Shown: positions 1 to 8,368 of the stretch, piece after piece
Numbering within the stretch: position 1 is the stretch's first letter
How the letters are laid out: each line of letters opens with the position of its first letter
Source of the DNA: Bacteroidaceae bacterium
GTDB taxonomy: Bacteria > Bacteroidota > Bacteroidia > Bacteroidales > Bacteroidaceae
Assembly (NCBI GenBank): GCA_017617335.1
Contig: JAFZWK010000044.1
Span: 17,880 to 81,879, forward strand
DNA length: 64,000 bases
Direction: 5' to 3'
Translations under genes and position numbers: made by a program
Notes under the pieces: generated by a model
Databases searched by the model: none
What the model was told of the DNA's origin: nothing
The model's input: only the letters and a program-made list of their open reading frames with translations

Positions 1-150
1 CATCAGCATGTGTGTCCACTTATCCGACAAAGGGACGTTTTCCATAAGGTGAATGTGCTGGAAAGGATAGAGCGAGAGGAACACGATGACCAGCAGCAAG
101 ACAGTTGCCAGGGGGTATCGTTTGATATGATTTGTTACTGTATTTGCCAT
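1..150 (-). CDS. VanZ-like membrane protein, 5' part only (runs off window)
   Basis: The minus strand is open from the ATG at 150 to the window edge (50 codons). The peptide has a short basic N-terminus, a hydrophobic segment (LATVLLLVIVFLSLYPF) and then a polar stretch ending DKWTHMLM. Small VanZ-family membrane proteins of Bacteroidales begin in this way, with a KYPL-like start, one membrane helix and a DK-x-H-x-x-M/L motif. The family's function is unclear; some members affect glycopeptide resistance. A TAnnTTTG box (170-177, minus strand) lies just upstream. Only the N-terminus is visible, so the family call is tentative. Confidence 0.5.
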   Translation of the reverse strand, partial: MANTVTNHIKRYPLATVLLLVIVFLSLYPFQHIHLMENVPLSDKWTHMLM

Positions 151-169
151 CTTAGTTTTCAATTTGTTG

Positions 170-198
170 CAAAATTAGAGGATTTATTTGTAATTTTG
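170..198. promoter_or_regulatory. Divergent -7 promoter boxes (TAATTTTG on each strand)
   Basis: Bacteroidetes -7 boxes (TAnnTTTG) occur on both strands between the VanZ-like gene and the symporter gene: CAAAATTA at 170-177 (TAATTTTG on minus) and TAATTTTG at 191-198 on plus. Neither has a well-spaced TTTG -33 box, so they are supported by the -7 element and position only. Confidence 0.45.
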
Positions 199-231
199 CG
201 CTTTGATAGGAAGAATTAAAGTATTTTAAAC

Positions 232-1590
232 GTGCAAAATACGAATCGAGGCAGTTTTGGTGGCAGATTAGGCATCATTCTGGCATCTGCAGGAAGTGCA
301 GTCGGATTGGGCAACATCTGGCGCTTCCCAACTGAAGTTGGTCGCAATGGAGGTGCTGCTTTCATACTCGTTTATCTTTGCTTCGTGTTCTTTCTCGCTA
401 TGCCTGTTATGGTGAGCGAGTTCATTATTGGTCGCGCTTCCAAAGCCAATACGGTTGATTCCTATCGTCGATTGGCTCCTGGTAAGCCTTGGGTTATCGT
501 AGGATTCTTGGGCGTATTGGGTGGAATACTGGTACTTTCTTTTTATTCCGTTGTGGCTGGCTGGACGCTCCATTACACGATTTCCTCTCTTGCTTATCAG
601 TTGACTGGTGATCAGGATTACGGGGCATTCTTCAGCAATTTTGTTTCCAATCCTTGGCAGCCACTCATCTATGTTGCTGTCTTCCTTCTGCTCACTCATT
701 TCATCGTGGCGCGAGGCGTGCAGGCTGGTATTGAACGATACTCTAAGGTAATGATGCCGGCTCTTCTCGTCATTATACTCGTCCTGATGTCCTGCTCTCT
801 TTCTATGCCTGGTTCTCGAGAGGGACTCCAGTTCTTGCTTCATCCTGATTTCAGTAAGGTCACAGCCTCTGTGGTTCTCTCCGCGATGGGTCAAGCTTTC
901 TTCTCCCTTAGTGTAGGAATTGGCTGTCTGGCCACTTATGCTTCTTATTTCCAGCGTGATGTGCCACTTGTCTCGTCTGCATTCAGCGTCTGTTTCATTG
1001 ATACGATGGTGGCTATTCTCAGCGGATTCATTATCTTCCCTGCTGTCTTCAGTGTGCCTGGAGTTGAGGTAGATGCAGGGCCTGGTTTGGTATATATCAC
1101 TCTCCCCAATGTCTTCAATATGGCTTTCAGCGATGTGCCTGTTATTGGCTATCTCTTCTCAAGTCTTTTCTATATCCTGCTCTTTTTGGCTGCTCTTACC
1201 AGCAGCATTTCCATGCACGAGATCGACACGGCTTTCATTCACGAGAAATTTCATCTTAGCCGACCTCGTGCAGCTGCCATCGTCACGGCTGTCTGCTTGG
1301 TGCTTGGCGCTGCATGTTCCCTTTCTTTTGGTCCTTGGGAGAAGATTCAGGTTTGTGACTTGAGAATCTTTGATCTTTTCGATTATCTTACCGCTAAGTT
1401 CATCATGCCGTTGTGCAGTATCTTCATTTCTCTCTTTGTAGGATGGATCCTTGAACGCAAGGTGGTTCAGAATGAACTTACCAATGACGGCACGTTGCGT
1501 TTACGTACGGCTCGATTTCTCATTTTGCTGATTCGCTGGGTAGCTCCCGTTGGGGTATGCATCATATTTCTAAATGAATTGTTTTCTTAA
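232..1590 (+). CDS. Sodium-dependent transporter, NSS/SNF family (copy 1)
   Basis: A 452-aa polytopic membrane protein of the neurotransmitter:sodium symporter family, expected to import amino acids with Na+ (LeuT fold) across the inner membrane. The TM1 signature region (LASAGSAVGLGNIWRFP, about residues 17-33) is intact and includes the unwound Na+/substrate site. About 11-12 hydrophobic segments follow, as in short bacterial NSS proteins. The start is GTG at 232, shortly after a TAATTTTG box; no ATG lies nearby in frame. It is followed 21 nt later by a close paralogue. The substrate cannot be told from sequence. Confidence 0.9.
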   Translation: MQNTNRGSFGGRLGIILASAGSAVGLGNIWRFPTEVGRNGGAAFILVYLCFVFFLAMPVMVSEFIIGRASKANTVDSYRRLAPGKPWVIVGFLGVLGGILVLSFYSVVAGWTLHYTISSLAYQLTGDQDYGAFFSNFVSNPWQPLIYVAVFLLLTHFIVARGVQAGIERYSKVMMPALLVIILVLMSCSLSMPGSREGLQFLLHPDFSKVTASVVLSAMGQAFFSLSVGIGCLATYASYFQRDVPLVSSAFSVCFIDTMVAILSGFIIFPAVFSVPGVEVDAGPGLVYITLPNVFNMAFSDVPVIGYLFSSLFYILLFLAALTSSISMHEIDTAFIHEKFHLSRPRAAAIVTAVCLVLGAACSLSFGPWEKIQVCDLRIFDLFDYLTAKFIMPLCSIFISLFVGWILERKVVQNELTNDGTLRLRTARFLILLIRWVAPVGVCIIFLNELFS

Positions 1591-1611
1591 GTCAATAGAT
1601 TGTATTTCATC

Positions 1612-2967
1612 ATGAATGATCGTGGTAGTTTTGGTAGCAAGTTTGGTGTGATTCTGGCCTCCGCAGGCTCTGCAGTAGGCTTGGGTAACGTGTGGCGTTT
1701 TCCCACTGAAGTGGGCAACAACGGTGGTGCCGCTTTCATTATTATATATTTGCTCTGTGTGGTCTTTGTTGGAGTACCTGTTATGGTCAGTGAGTTCGTG
1801 ATAGGACGCCATACCCATGCCAATACGATTTCGGCCTATAGTCAATTGGCTCCTGGCACTTGGTGGCGTCTTCAGGGTGTTTCAGGCGTCTTTGTGGCTT
1901 TCCTTATTCTTTCCTACTACATCATCATTTCAGGTTGGACCCTATTCTATCTCACTGAATCCGCCATCAACTCACTCTCTGTCTCACGCGATTATTCTGC
2001 ATATTTCAATGATTTTGTTACAAATCCCTGGGAGCCAGTTGTTTATGCTGCCATCGTCATGCTTATTGTGCATGTAATCATTGCACGAGGAGTGCAGTCA
2101 GGTATCGAGAAGTTCTCAAAGATATTCATGCCTTTGCTGCTCGTTATCATCATCGTTCTTGTCGGTTGTTCCTTCAATATGCCTGGTTCAAGCGAGGGTC
2201 TCCGTTTCCTTCTGCAACCAGATTTCAGCAAGGTTACTCCCAGTGTCGTTCTTTCCGCGATGGGGCAAGCTTTCTTCTCGTTAAGTCTTGCAATGGGATG
2301 TCTCTGCACTTATGCTTCCTATTTTGGTCCTGATACCAAGTTGGTCAAGACTGCTGTCAGCGTAAGTGTCATCGATACTTGCGTTGCTGTTCTCAGTGGA
2401 TTCATTATTTTCCCTGCAGTTTTCAGTGTGCAGGGAGTTGAAGTCAATGCAGGACCTGGTCTTGTTTTCATTACCCTGCCCAATGTGTTCATTATGGCTT
2501 TCCACAATGTGCCTGCTTTGGGATATATATTCTCTGGCCTCTTTTACATGCTGTTGCTTTTAGCAGCAGTCACTAGTGCTATGTCACTTCATGAGTCTGT
2601 AACTGCGTATGTTCACGAGGTTGTCCACGTGTCTCGTCGCACCGCATCCGCCATTGTGTCCATTAGTTGTATGCTCTTGGGCGTTACGTGTTCCCTTTCT
2701 TTTGGTTTGTGGAGCGACTTCACGATCTTTGGCATGACGATTTTTGACCTTTTCGATTTTGTTGCAAGCAAGATTCTTATGCCTATAGGAGGACTTGTCA
2801 TTTGTCTCTTTGTTGGTTGGTATCTCGACAAAAAACTTGTCCATGACGAGATAACCAATCAGGGCACTGTTCCCTTCCGCTTTTTCCAAAGCTTCATCTT
2901 TCTTGTTCGCTATGTGGTTCCTGTGGCTATGACCCTTATCTTTGTTAACGAATTATTGTTCCGTTGA
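1612..2967 (+). CDS. Sodium-dependent transporter, NSS/SNF family (copy 2)
   Basis: A 451-aa NSS-family symporter closely resembling the gene just upstream: the TM1 motif (ASAGSAVGLGNVWRFP), the GVQSGIEKFSK loop and the VVLSAMGQAFFSLS segment recur in register, so the pair arose by tandem duplication. ATG 1612 is preferred over the in-frame TTG at 1600. It probably shares a transcript with copy 1. Its stop overlaps the next start (TGATG), suggesting translational coupling to the helix-hairpin-helix gene. Divergence is spread along the protein, so the copies may differ in substrate; this is inference. Confidence 0.9.
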   Translation: MNDRGSFGSKFGVILASAGSAVGLGNVWRFPTEVGNNGGAAFIIIYLLCVVFVGVPVMVSEFVIGRHTHANTISAYSQLAPGTWWRLQGVSGVFVAFLILSYYIIISGWTLFYLTESAINSLSVSRDYSAYFNDFVTNPWEPVVYAAIVMLIVHVIIARGVQSGIEKFSKIFMPLLLVIIIVLVGCSFNMPGSSEGLRFLLQPDFSKVTPSVVLSAMGQAFFSLSLAMGCLCTYASYFGPDTKLVKTAVSVSVIDTCVAVLSGFIIFPAVFSVQGVEVNAGPGLVFITLPNVFIMAFHNVPALGYIFSGLFYMLLLLAAVTSAMSLHESVTAYVHEVVHVSRRTASAIVSISCMLLGVTCSLSFGLWSDFTIFGMTIFDLFDFVASKILMPIGGLVICLFVGWYLDKKLVHDEITNQGTVPFRFFQSFIFLVRYVVPVAMTLIFVNELLFR

Positions 2968-4058
2968 TGCGTCGCCTTCCTTTTTTGACTAAATCTGATC
3001 GCCGTGCCCTTTTGATATTAGAATGGATTCTTATCTTGGGTATCTTTGCTTTGTGGATACGTACTATCCATAAGCCTATGCCACAAGGGAATCTCCCTGC
3101 TGATAGTATATCAAGTAATTCAACTTCTCTCTATTCTGATTATAAATCATCTTCTTTCCATAAAGGAGCCGGACGAAGGAAAGAATCTTCTTTTTTTGTC
3201 CCAGAATCTATAGAAACCTTCCCTTTCGATCCTAATACAGCTGATAGTACTCAGTTGTTGCGCCTTGGCTTGGCTCCGTGGCAAGTTCGTGCCATATACA
3301 AGTATCGTTCTAAGCATGGCAGGTATCATGCTCCTGAAGATTTCAAGCGTCTGCCTGGCATGACTATGGAGTTGTGGAATCGCCTTTCACCTTATATTCG
3401 TATCAGCGACGAGTTTCGTTATCTCACTGATTCCGATTTGTCTTCCCAACGTCAGTATAAACATCTTTCTCCCTCAAAATCAACGGAAATTTCTTCTCGT
3501 GATGAGAAAGAAGACGATTCCTCACCCCATGCTTTATCAGATTCATCTAATCGAGAGGATCGTAAGCGTGACTTAACTCCACGTAATGAAGATAATTCCT
3601 TAGAAGAAAAGAAATCGTCTTCTTATCATGGTGTTGGAGAGACAGGAAGGAAATACTCCAAATACCCTCAGGGTACTGTGGTAGATGCAAATGTAGCGGA
3701 TACAACTGAGTTGAAGAAGATTCCTCAGATAGGTAGTTATCGTGCCCAAAAGATTGTTGCTTACCGTGAGTCTTTAGGAGGTTTTGTTAAAGTAGAACAG
3801 GTGATGGAGTCTTGTGAGATGCCAGATGAGGTTTTTGAGTGGTTCTGTGTGTCAGATGTTCCTTTGCATCGCCTTAATGTGAATAAGCTTTCTTTGCGTC
3901 AACTGATGCGTCATCCCTACATTACTTTTTATCAGGCGCGCGCGATAGTAGAATATCGAAAGAAACATGGTGACTTGAAGAATCTGGGCCAGCTTCAATT
4001 CCTAGACGAGTTTACCGAAGAAGACATCAGTCGCTTATCTCCCTATCTGGAATTTTGA
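2967..4058 (+). CDS. Membrane-anchored helix-hairpin-helix (ComEA-type) protein
   Basis: 363 aa. An N-terminal membrane helix (about residues 15-31, LLILEWILILGIFALWI) is followed by three helix-hairpin-helix units: near residues 90-145 (DPNTADSTQLLRLGL), 240-295 (VVDANVADTTELKKIP) and 305-360 (LNVNKLSLRQLMRHP). A charged Ser/Glu/Lys-rich linker (about 150-235) separates units one and two. ComEA-type HHH domains bind double-stranded DNA non-specifically and in competent bacteria capture DNA at the envelope. Bacteroidetes commonly carry such multi-HHH proteins with unproven function. The start overlaps the upstream stop by one base. No competence genes are adjacent, so a DNA-uptake role is only possible. 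Confidence 0.75.
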   Translation: MRRLPFLTKSDRRALLILEWILILGIFALWIRTIHKPMPQGNLPADSISSNSTSLYSDYKSSSFHKGAGRRKESSFFVPESIETFPFDPNTADSTQLLRLGLAPWQVRAIYKYRSKHGRYHAPEDFKRLPGMTMELWNRLSPYIRISDEFRYLTDSDLSSQRQYKHLSPSKSTEISSRDEKEDDSSPHALSDSSNREDRKRDLTPRNEDNSLEEKKSSSYHGVGETGRKYSKYPQGTVVDANVADTTELKKIPQIGSYRAQKIVAYRESLGGFVKVEQVMESCEMPDEVFEWFCVSDVPLHRLNVNKLSLRQLMRHPYITFYQARAIVEYRKKHGDLKNLGQLQFLDEFTEEDISRLSPYLEF

Positions 4059-4180
4059 AAAACAGTATGTTTATTCTATTAACCTAACTGAATATTAGTT
4101 TTCATCCAATCCGTCTTGATTGGTTTCTCTCCTTTGTCTTTTCTTTGAATTGTTACATTTAAATGATAGGCAAATAGAAA

Positions 4181-4218
4181 TCCATCCCTCTTCTCCAAAA
4201 CCGGAGAAAAAGGATGGA
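4181..4218. terminator. Hairpin between convergent genes (probable terminator)
   Basis: TCCATCC and TTCTCC on the left pair with GGAGAA and GGATGGA on the right around a short AAAACC loop. It lies between the converging HHH gene and GH36 gene. No long T-run follows on either strand, so terminator function is likely but not proven. The rest of 4059-4293 shows nothing else recognisable. Confidence 0.45.
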
Positions 4219-4293
4219 GCATAAAGAGAATGAAACGAAATAATATTTTTAAAGTGTTAGCCTTTGATGCAGTCAGTGGCGAGTGTTTTTTTC

Positions 4294-6348
4294 TCAGTTT
4301 CTCTCAACATACAGCAGAAGGCTTGTGTCTACTTCTGGGAGACTTAGTTGAAGTCCCTCCATCAATTCCTTTCCAAGTTTAATTTGGGACGTACCATCAT
4401 CTTGATTTGTGATTCGATATGATGCCTCTGGAGAAAGACCATAGAGACGGACAGAATGGGTAGGTTGCATATTGTCATGATGTCGGAATGCTATCACGAA
4501 TCCTGTATCATCGGATGGACGATGAAGTTGGTAAGCCAGCCAGTTATCATGCGCATCTGAACCACTTGTGCCCGTTAGCGGATAATAGTCTTCAGTGAAA
4601 TAGGGGCGCACAAGTAGATACTCACGTTGACATTCTTGCATCTTGGTGAAATTCTCTCCGTTTGTCATGATTTTCCAGTTGTAGACCATGCTACTTCCCA
4701 TACTGGAACGCAGGCTGTACTTATCCTCTCGGTCAGGTAAACCGAATCCTGTACCGCTCTGAGGTAGAAAGAGATTAATGCCGTAGGTATGGCACTGCAT
4801 ATCGGAGGGGTCATTGTAGTAACAATCATCGGTGCGCCACATGGGAGCACTTCGAAGTGTGGTTTCCCAGTCGAGACGCATACCACCACTAGCACAATTG
4901 TCAATCAACAGATGGGGGAAGCGCTGAAGCAGATAGTCCCAATAGCGATATAGACCGCAGATATAACAAACCTCAGTGATCCCGCTACGTCCAGGCTGGT
5001 CGGCTGCCTGCCAGAAAGCAGCTGGATCCATATTGAAGTCTTGACGATAGTAATCAATTGCATTCCGCTCGATAAAATCACCGATATACTGACAGAGCCA
5101 ATCTACCGCGGAGGAGTCAGCCAGATTAAAGAGGAGTGTTGGATTGTTTTCTAAACGAAGCATAAATTCAGGATGCTCACGCGCCCATTTGGTTCCCTCC
5201 ATGACACGTTCTGGCTCAAACCAAACCATAAACTTGCGTCCCATTTGGTGGCAGGCATCGGAAAGCTCGCGCAATCCATTCGGCCAGTTGTCAGGATTCT
5301 CAACCCAATTGCCTACCGTATTGGCCCAGTTTTTCCCTTCTTGGTATTGATCAGCTTCGATGTACCATCCAGCATCTAGCCAACTTGCTTCTGCCTTGAG
5401 CCCAAATTTTTCTTGACGCTGCAAAAGAGCTTTTGCCATCAGATTTGTCATACAAGTATACTCGTTGCATGGAGCAGGATCACCCCAACTGAATCCAAAG
5501 AAATAGGGATAATGTGCCCACTTGCCGTCTATCTTGCGAGTATGGTGAGCCAAGATGAAGCGTCGCCATTGGTTATGACCTTCGAAACGGTTCTCGTTCT
5601 GCCAGAAAAGCAGAGCCACACTGGCGGTGCGGATGCTTTCGCCAGGAAGGAGATATGTCTGCAAATTAGTTAAACCTGTTCTGTAAATGAAATCGCGACT
5701 TGATGTTGAAATCATCTGTGCATGCCAGTTACCTGTCCAACCAATAGCGGACATGATACCCTGATGTGAAATAGGATGTTCAATGTTGAAAAAAGGAGCT
5801 GTCTGTGCAGAACTACGTCCCCCGCCTCGGTTCTGCAGCATGAGTGTGTCACCTGAATGGAAAATGCGATCCTGAGGTGCGAAATCACTTCGGCTGGGTA
5901 TACTTCCATTGAAGTAATGCAGTACGGATTCTCCCTGGGTTGGGAATTGGAATTGAATGTCTGCTTCCAACACGTTGGACAATTCAGCACTGTTTTGTGA
6001 ACCTCCATTAGTAAAATGGATAACCCATTCAACACTTTGATAATCAGAATACGACGTTACATCGCAATCTACTCTCATTGATGTCTTTGGATCAGTGTAG
6101 GTGAAACGACGACGTGTAACTTGTTCATCCTCACTAGCTAAAAGAGACGCGTTATATTTCCACTTAGTGATAAATTGAGAAGAAGTTTTCCCATCAAGTG
6201 TAAAAGAAAAAGGAGGTACTTTGCCTCGTGCAAAATGTTGTGCAACCCACTTGTCTATGAGAGTAGACTTCGTTCCCATAATGCTAACTGTCTGAGCTTT
6301 AGCATTTAGACCGATTGTAACAAGTATTAGAATGAATATTCTCTTCAC
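4294..6348 (-). CDS. Secreted alpha-galactosidase, GH36 family
   Basis: 684 aa with an N-terminal signal peptide (about residues 1-18, ending NAKA-Q). GH36 retaining enzymes release terminal alpha-galactose (or alpha-GalNAc) residues. The catalytic (beta/alpha)8 barrel spans roughly residues 270-600: SWLDAGWY, the KFMVWFEPE strand, the nucleophile motif DYYRQDFN, then DNCASGGMRLDWE and the acid/base region MWRTDDCYYND. The order and spacing match family GH36. The start is GTG at 6348 and no upstream ATG is in frame; an AAAATTTG sequence only 4 nt upstream suggests a very short or absent leader. It stands alone, not in a SusCD-type locus. Confidence 0.85.
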   Translation of the reverse strand: MKRIFILILVTIGLNAKAQTVSIMGTKSTLIDKWVAQHFARGKVPPFSFTLDGKTSSQFITKWKYNASLLASEDEQVTRRRFTYTDPKTSMRVDCDVTSYSDYQSVEWVIHFTNGGSQNSAELSNVLEADIQFQFPTQGESVLHYFNGSIPSRSDFAPQDRIFHSGDTLMLQNRGGGRSSAQTAPFFNIEHPISHQGIMSAIGWTGNWHAQMISTSSRDFIYRTGLTNLQTYLLPGESIRTASVALLFWQNENRFEGHNQWRRFILAHHTRKIDGKWAHYPYFFGFSWGDPAPCNEYTCMTNLMAKALLQRQEKFGLKAEASWLDAGWYIEADQYQEGKNWANTVGNWVENPDNWPNGLRELSDACHQMGRKFMVWFEPERVMEGTKWAREHPEFMLRLENNPTLLFNLADSSAVDWLCQYIGDFIERNAIDYYRQDFNMDPAAFWQAADQPGRSGITEVCYICGLYRYWDYLLQRFPHLLIDNCASGGMRLDWETTLRSAPMWRTDDCYYNDPSDMQCHTYGINLFLPQSGTGFGLPDREDKYSLRSSMGSSMVYNWKIMTNGENFTKMQECQREYLLVRPYFTEDYYPLTGTSGSDAHDNWLAYQLHRPSDDTGFVIAFRHHDNMQPTHSVRLYGLSPEASYRITNQDDGTSQIKLGKELMEGLQLSLPEVDTSLLLYVERN

Positions 6349-6402
6349 TGTGCAAATTTTTAAAAGCTATATCTTATTCTTTTTCTCTTTGAAAGAAAGA
6401 CA

Positions 6403-6450
6403 AAATCTGAATCTGAGTCCGACTTTTGCCGGAACTCAGATTTCAGATTT
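6403..6450 (-). terminator. Strong hairpin downstream of the ParA-partner gene
   Basis: AATCTGA-TCTGAGTCCG on the left pairs with CGGAACTCAGATTTCAGATT on the right across a loop of about 8 nt. On the minus strand the stem is followed by TTTTG. It sits downstream of the small gene ending at 6545 and upstream of the GH36 start, so it probably insulates the two minus-strand units. Confidence 0.6.
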
Positions 6451-6544
6451 CACACAAGATGAACGAAACGAAAAGTCAATATACCGTAGATCATATCTCC
6501 GATATGTAGATTTTTCGCTACCTTCTGCTTTTATATATTGTCGT

Positions 6545-6928
6545 TCACTTCTTTCTGACATAATGATAGATTGTTTTCTCGTACTCCAAAATCATTTGGC
6601 GTGCTTCTTCATCGAGCCCCACCCCTTCCACATAATGTTCTTCGAGGAACGTGCGTAGAGCAACACGAACCACATTCTGTTTCTCAAACTTGTTTAGGAA
6701 GGAAATGTAATCTAGGGCAATACGGTCTTCTTCAGTAGTGAAGAAACTGAACCCGCCAATTTTTTGAATTGAACATACGCGCTTGAGGGGCATCTTCTGA
6801 ATGGCCGCCTTGCGTACAATCTCTGAACGCACCGCCTCATTCGATGGGAGAGGCTGTGGAGCAACGAAAGTTTCGTTTGCTTCCTGAGCCACTCTGGCTA
6901 TATTGAGAGATGATTTCTTGATCGCCAT
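6545..6928 (-). CDS. Small ParA-associated protein of unknown function
   Basis: 127 aa, starting 1 nt after the ParA-like stop codon, so clearly in the same operon. No family is recognised. The N-terminus (residues 1-55) is charged and probably flexible; the C-terminal half (LDYISFLNKFEKQNVVRVALRTFLEEHY) looks helical and could be a ribbon-helix-helix or coiled dimerisation module, as in small ParB-like partners of plasmid partition systems. By position it is the likely DNA-binding or adaptor partner of the ATPase. That role is inferred from context only. Confidence 0.6.
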   Translation of the reverse strand: MAIKKSSLNIARVAQEANETFVAPQPLPSNEAVRSEIVRKAAIQKMPLKRVCSIQKIGGFSFFTTEEDRIALDYISFLNKFEKQNVVRVALRTFLEEHYVEGVGLDEEARQMILEYEKTIYHYVRKK

Positions 6929-6929
6929 A

Positions 6930-7844
6930 TTAATGGATATATTCTATTATTGTCTCTATTTTGTTTCGCTCACGGATGAAACGCTTGTATGCTGCATTTG
7001 CCAATTGTCCCCATCTCAGAGGTGTCCAACTATGAGGACGAGTCTTGCGTTCTATAAGATATTCAGCCACTCGCATGTAATCATCAGCTGCTGTACTATC
7101 TGGACTATATTCGTAGAGAGACATCTCGTAAGCTACCGATTCGTTGCAACGCACACATTCTCGAATATAAATAGGAATTAAAGGTGCCCTCACTTCATTG
7201 ATGTCACTATAATAAGCTTTCACTTCTCGAGAAATGGATCGACGTGGATTCCAGCGAACCAACAGATATCCTAAAATCTCCACGTGAGCCTTCATTTGTT
7301 TTCTCACTTTATCTATGTATGCGAGCAATCGTGGCAAACCTTGCAGACTATAGATACTCGCCTCGACGGGAACTATCGTATAGTCACTTGCTACAAGCGC
7401 GTTGGTGTTCATTAATGTTTCTCCACCTGGTGCACAATCGATAAAAACATAGTCGTACATGTCACGAATTGTAATTCCACTCTCAGGATCCACTATGGAA
7501 AGGAACTCCTTTAATCGATGCTCACGATTGTTCATAAGTTGCAGTTCTGCATTGATGTTACTCATGCTGTGACTGCCAGGGATGTAATCCAACCCATCAT
7601 ATCGTGTATAGATGGGAAAAGGTAACACTTCTCCTGATTTACTGTCGTGCATCCAATCGTAGATAGTAGATTCGGCCTCTTTATGCACTGTCTTGTCAAT
7701 TGTGTCTGTAAGGTTACATTGCTGATCTGTGTCAACCAACAGAACTTTTTTGCCAAGAAGCCAAAGAGCGAAAGCAAGATTGACCACCGTCGTTGTCTTG
7801 GCACAACCGCCTTTGTCATGGAGTACACAGATAACTTTTGACAT
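6930..7844 (-). CDS. ParA/Soj-family ATPase
   Basis: 304 aa. The N-terminus carries a deviant Walker A box (HDKGGCAKTTTVVNLA, residues 9-24), then LLVDTDQQCNLT (Walker A') and YVFIDCAPGGETLMN (Walker B), the ParA/MinD-type ATPase order. Such ATPases move plasmids, chromosomal regions or protein cargo by nucleotide-dependent DNA binding. The residue before the catalytic lysine is Ala rather than Gly. It is cotranscribed with the small protein downstream and driven by a well-formed promoter (7889-7919) facing a very AT-rich 500-bp region. No replication gene is nearby, so this could be a plasmid or conjugative-element relic or a chromosomal cargo-positioning pair. Confidence 0.85.
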   Translation of the reverse strand: MSKVICVLHDKGGCAKTTTVVNLAFALWLLGKKVLLVDTDQQCNLTDTIDKTVHKEAESTIYDWMHDSKSGEVLPFPIYTRYDGLDYIPGSHSMSNINAELQLMNNREHRLKEFLSIVDPESGITIRDMYDYVFIDCAPGGETLMNTNALVASDYTIVPVEASIYSLQGLPRLLAYIDKVRKQMKAHVEILGYLLVRWNPRRSISREVKAYYSDINEVRAPLIPIYIRECVRCNESVAYEMSLYEYSPDSTAADDYMRVAEYLIERKTRPHSWTPLRWGQLANAAYKRFIRERNKIETIIEYIH

Positions 7845-7888
7845 TCCTTTATCGAAGAGAAAGATTACCTTTTAGTTTTTCTAGGTGC

Positions 7889-7919
7889 AAATTTATTATG
7901 ATTTTTCTTTTCTGCAAAA
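7889..7919 (-). promoter_or_regulatory. Promoter of the parA-like operon
   Basis: On the minus strand TTTG (7919-7916), 19 nt, TAAATTTG (7896-7889) matches the Bacteroidetes -33/-7 consensus (TTTG N19-21 TAnnTTTG). The parA start lies about 45 nt downstream. Confidence 0.7.
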
Positions 7920-8330
7920 AAAAAGCAAACATTTTTGAATATTTTTCAATATTTATATATTAAAATACTTAAATCCTTACATATTCTTTAATATTCAGAT
8001 TGATTTTTCTTTATTATTAATGAATATAGAATTTTATATATATTCATGTATATTTATACATACCTTCAAATATACATAAATATGTAAATATTGACACCAT
8101 GATTTGTCTTTAACAAAACGGTCTTGGAAAAAAGAGAAATTGAGTTTTGAGATATTCTAAAAGAAAAAGAAATAACGCGTCAAAAAATATAAGCTATGAA
8201 TAAATATGAATTTTGATATGTGAGATGAAACAAGCCTTCTTATTACCAAAATGCTATGAGCAGTTTGCAAAAGGATAGTTTGTTAGTGAAATTTCACACA
8301 CGTGAAAGAACACTCGTTGACAAAAAATTA
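7920..8330. other. Very AT-rich intergenic region with AATATT-type repeats
   Basis: About 400 bp without a gene. Between 7930 and 8090 it consists almost wholly of A and T, with repeated AATATT, TGAATATT and TATATATT words in both orientations (for example TGAATATTTTTCAATATT near 7935 and TCTTTAATATTCAG near 7987). Its place beside parA makes a centromere-like (parS/parC) or origin-type site possible; no DnaA boxes were seen. The function is unknown. Confidence 0.4.
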
Positions 8331-8338
8331 TATATTTG
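8331..8338 (+). promoter_or_regulatory. -7 promoter box of gdhA (TATATTTG)
   Basis: TATATTTG fits the TAnnTTTG box and lies 30 nt before the gdhA start. No well-spaced TTTG was found; a TTGACA-like word lies only 11 nt upstream, which is too close for the usual spacing. Confidence 0.5.
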
Positions 8339-8368
8339 CATAGAAAAACATGTTAATAAGTAATTTTT

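Noticed and set aside
5969-5985. Further copies of the CAACACGTTG decamer in coding DNA (also near 60880)
   Set aside because: Single copies without 22-bp phasing inside real genes; treated as chance or unrelated.
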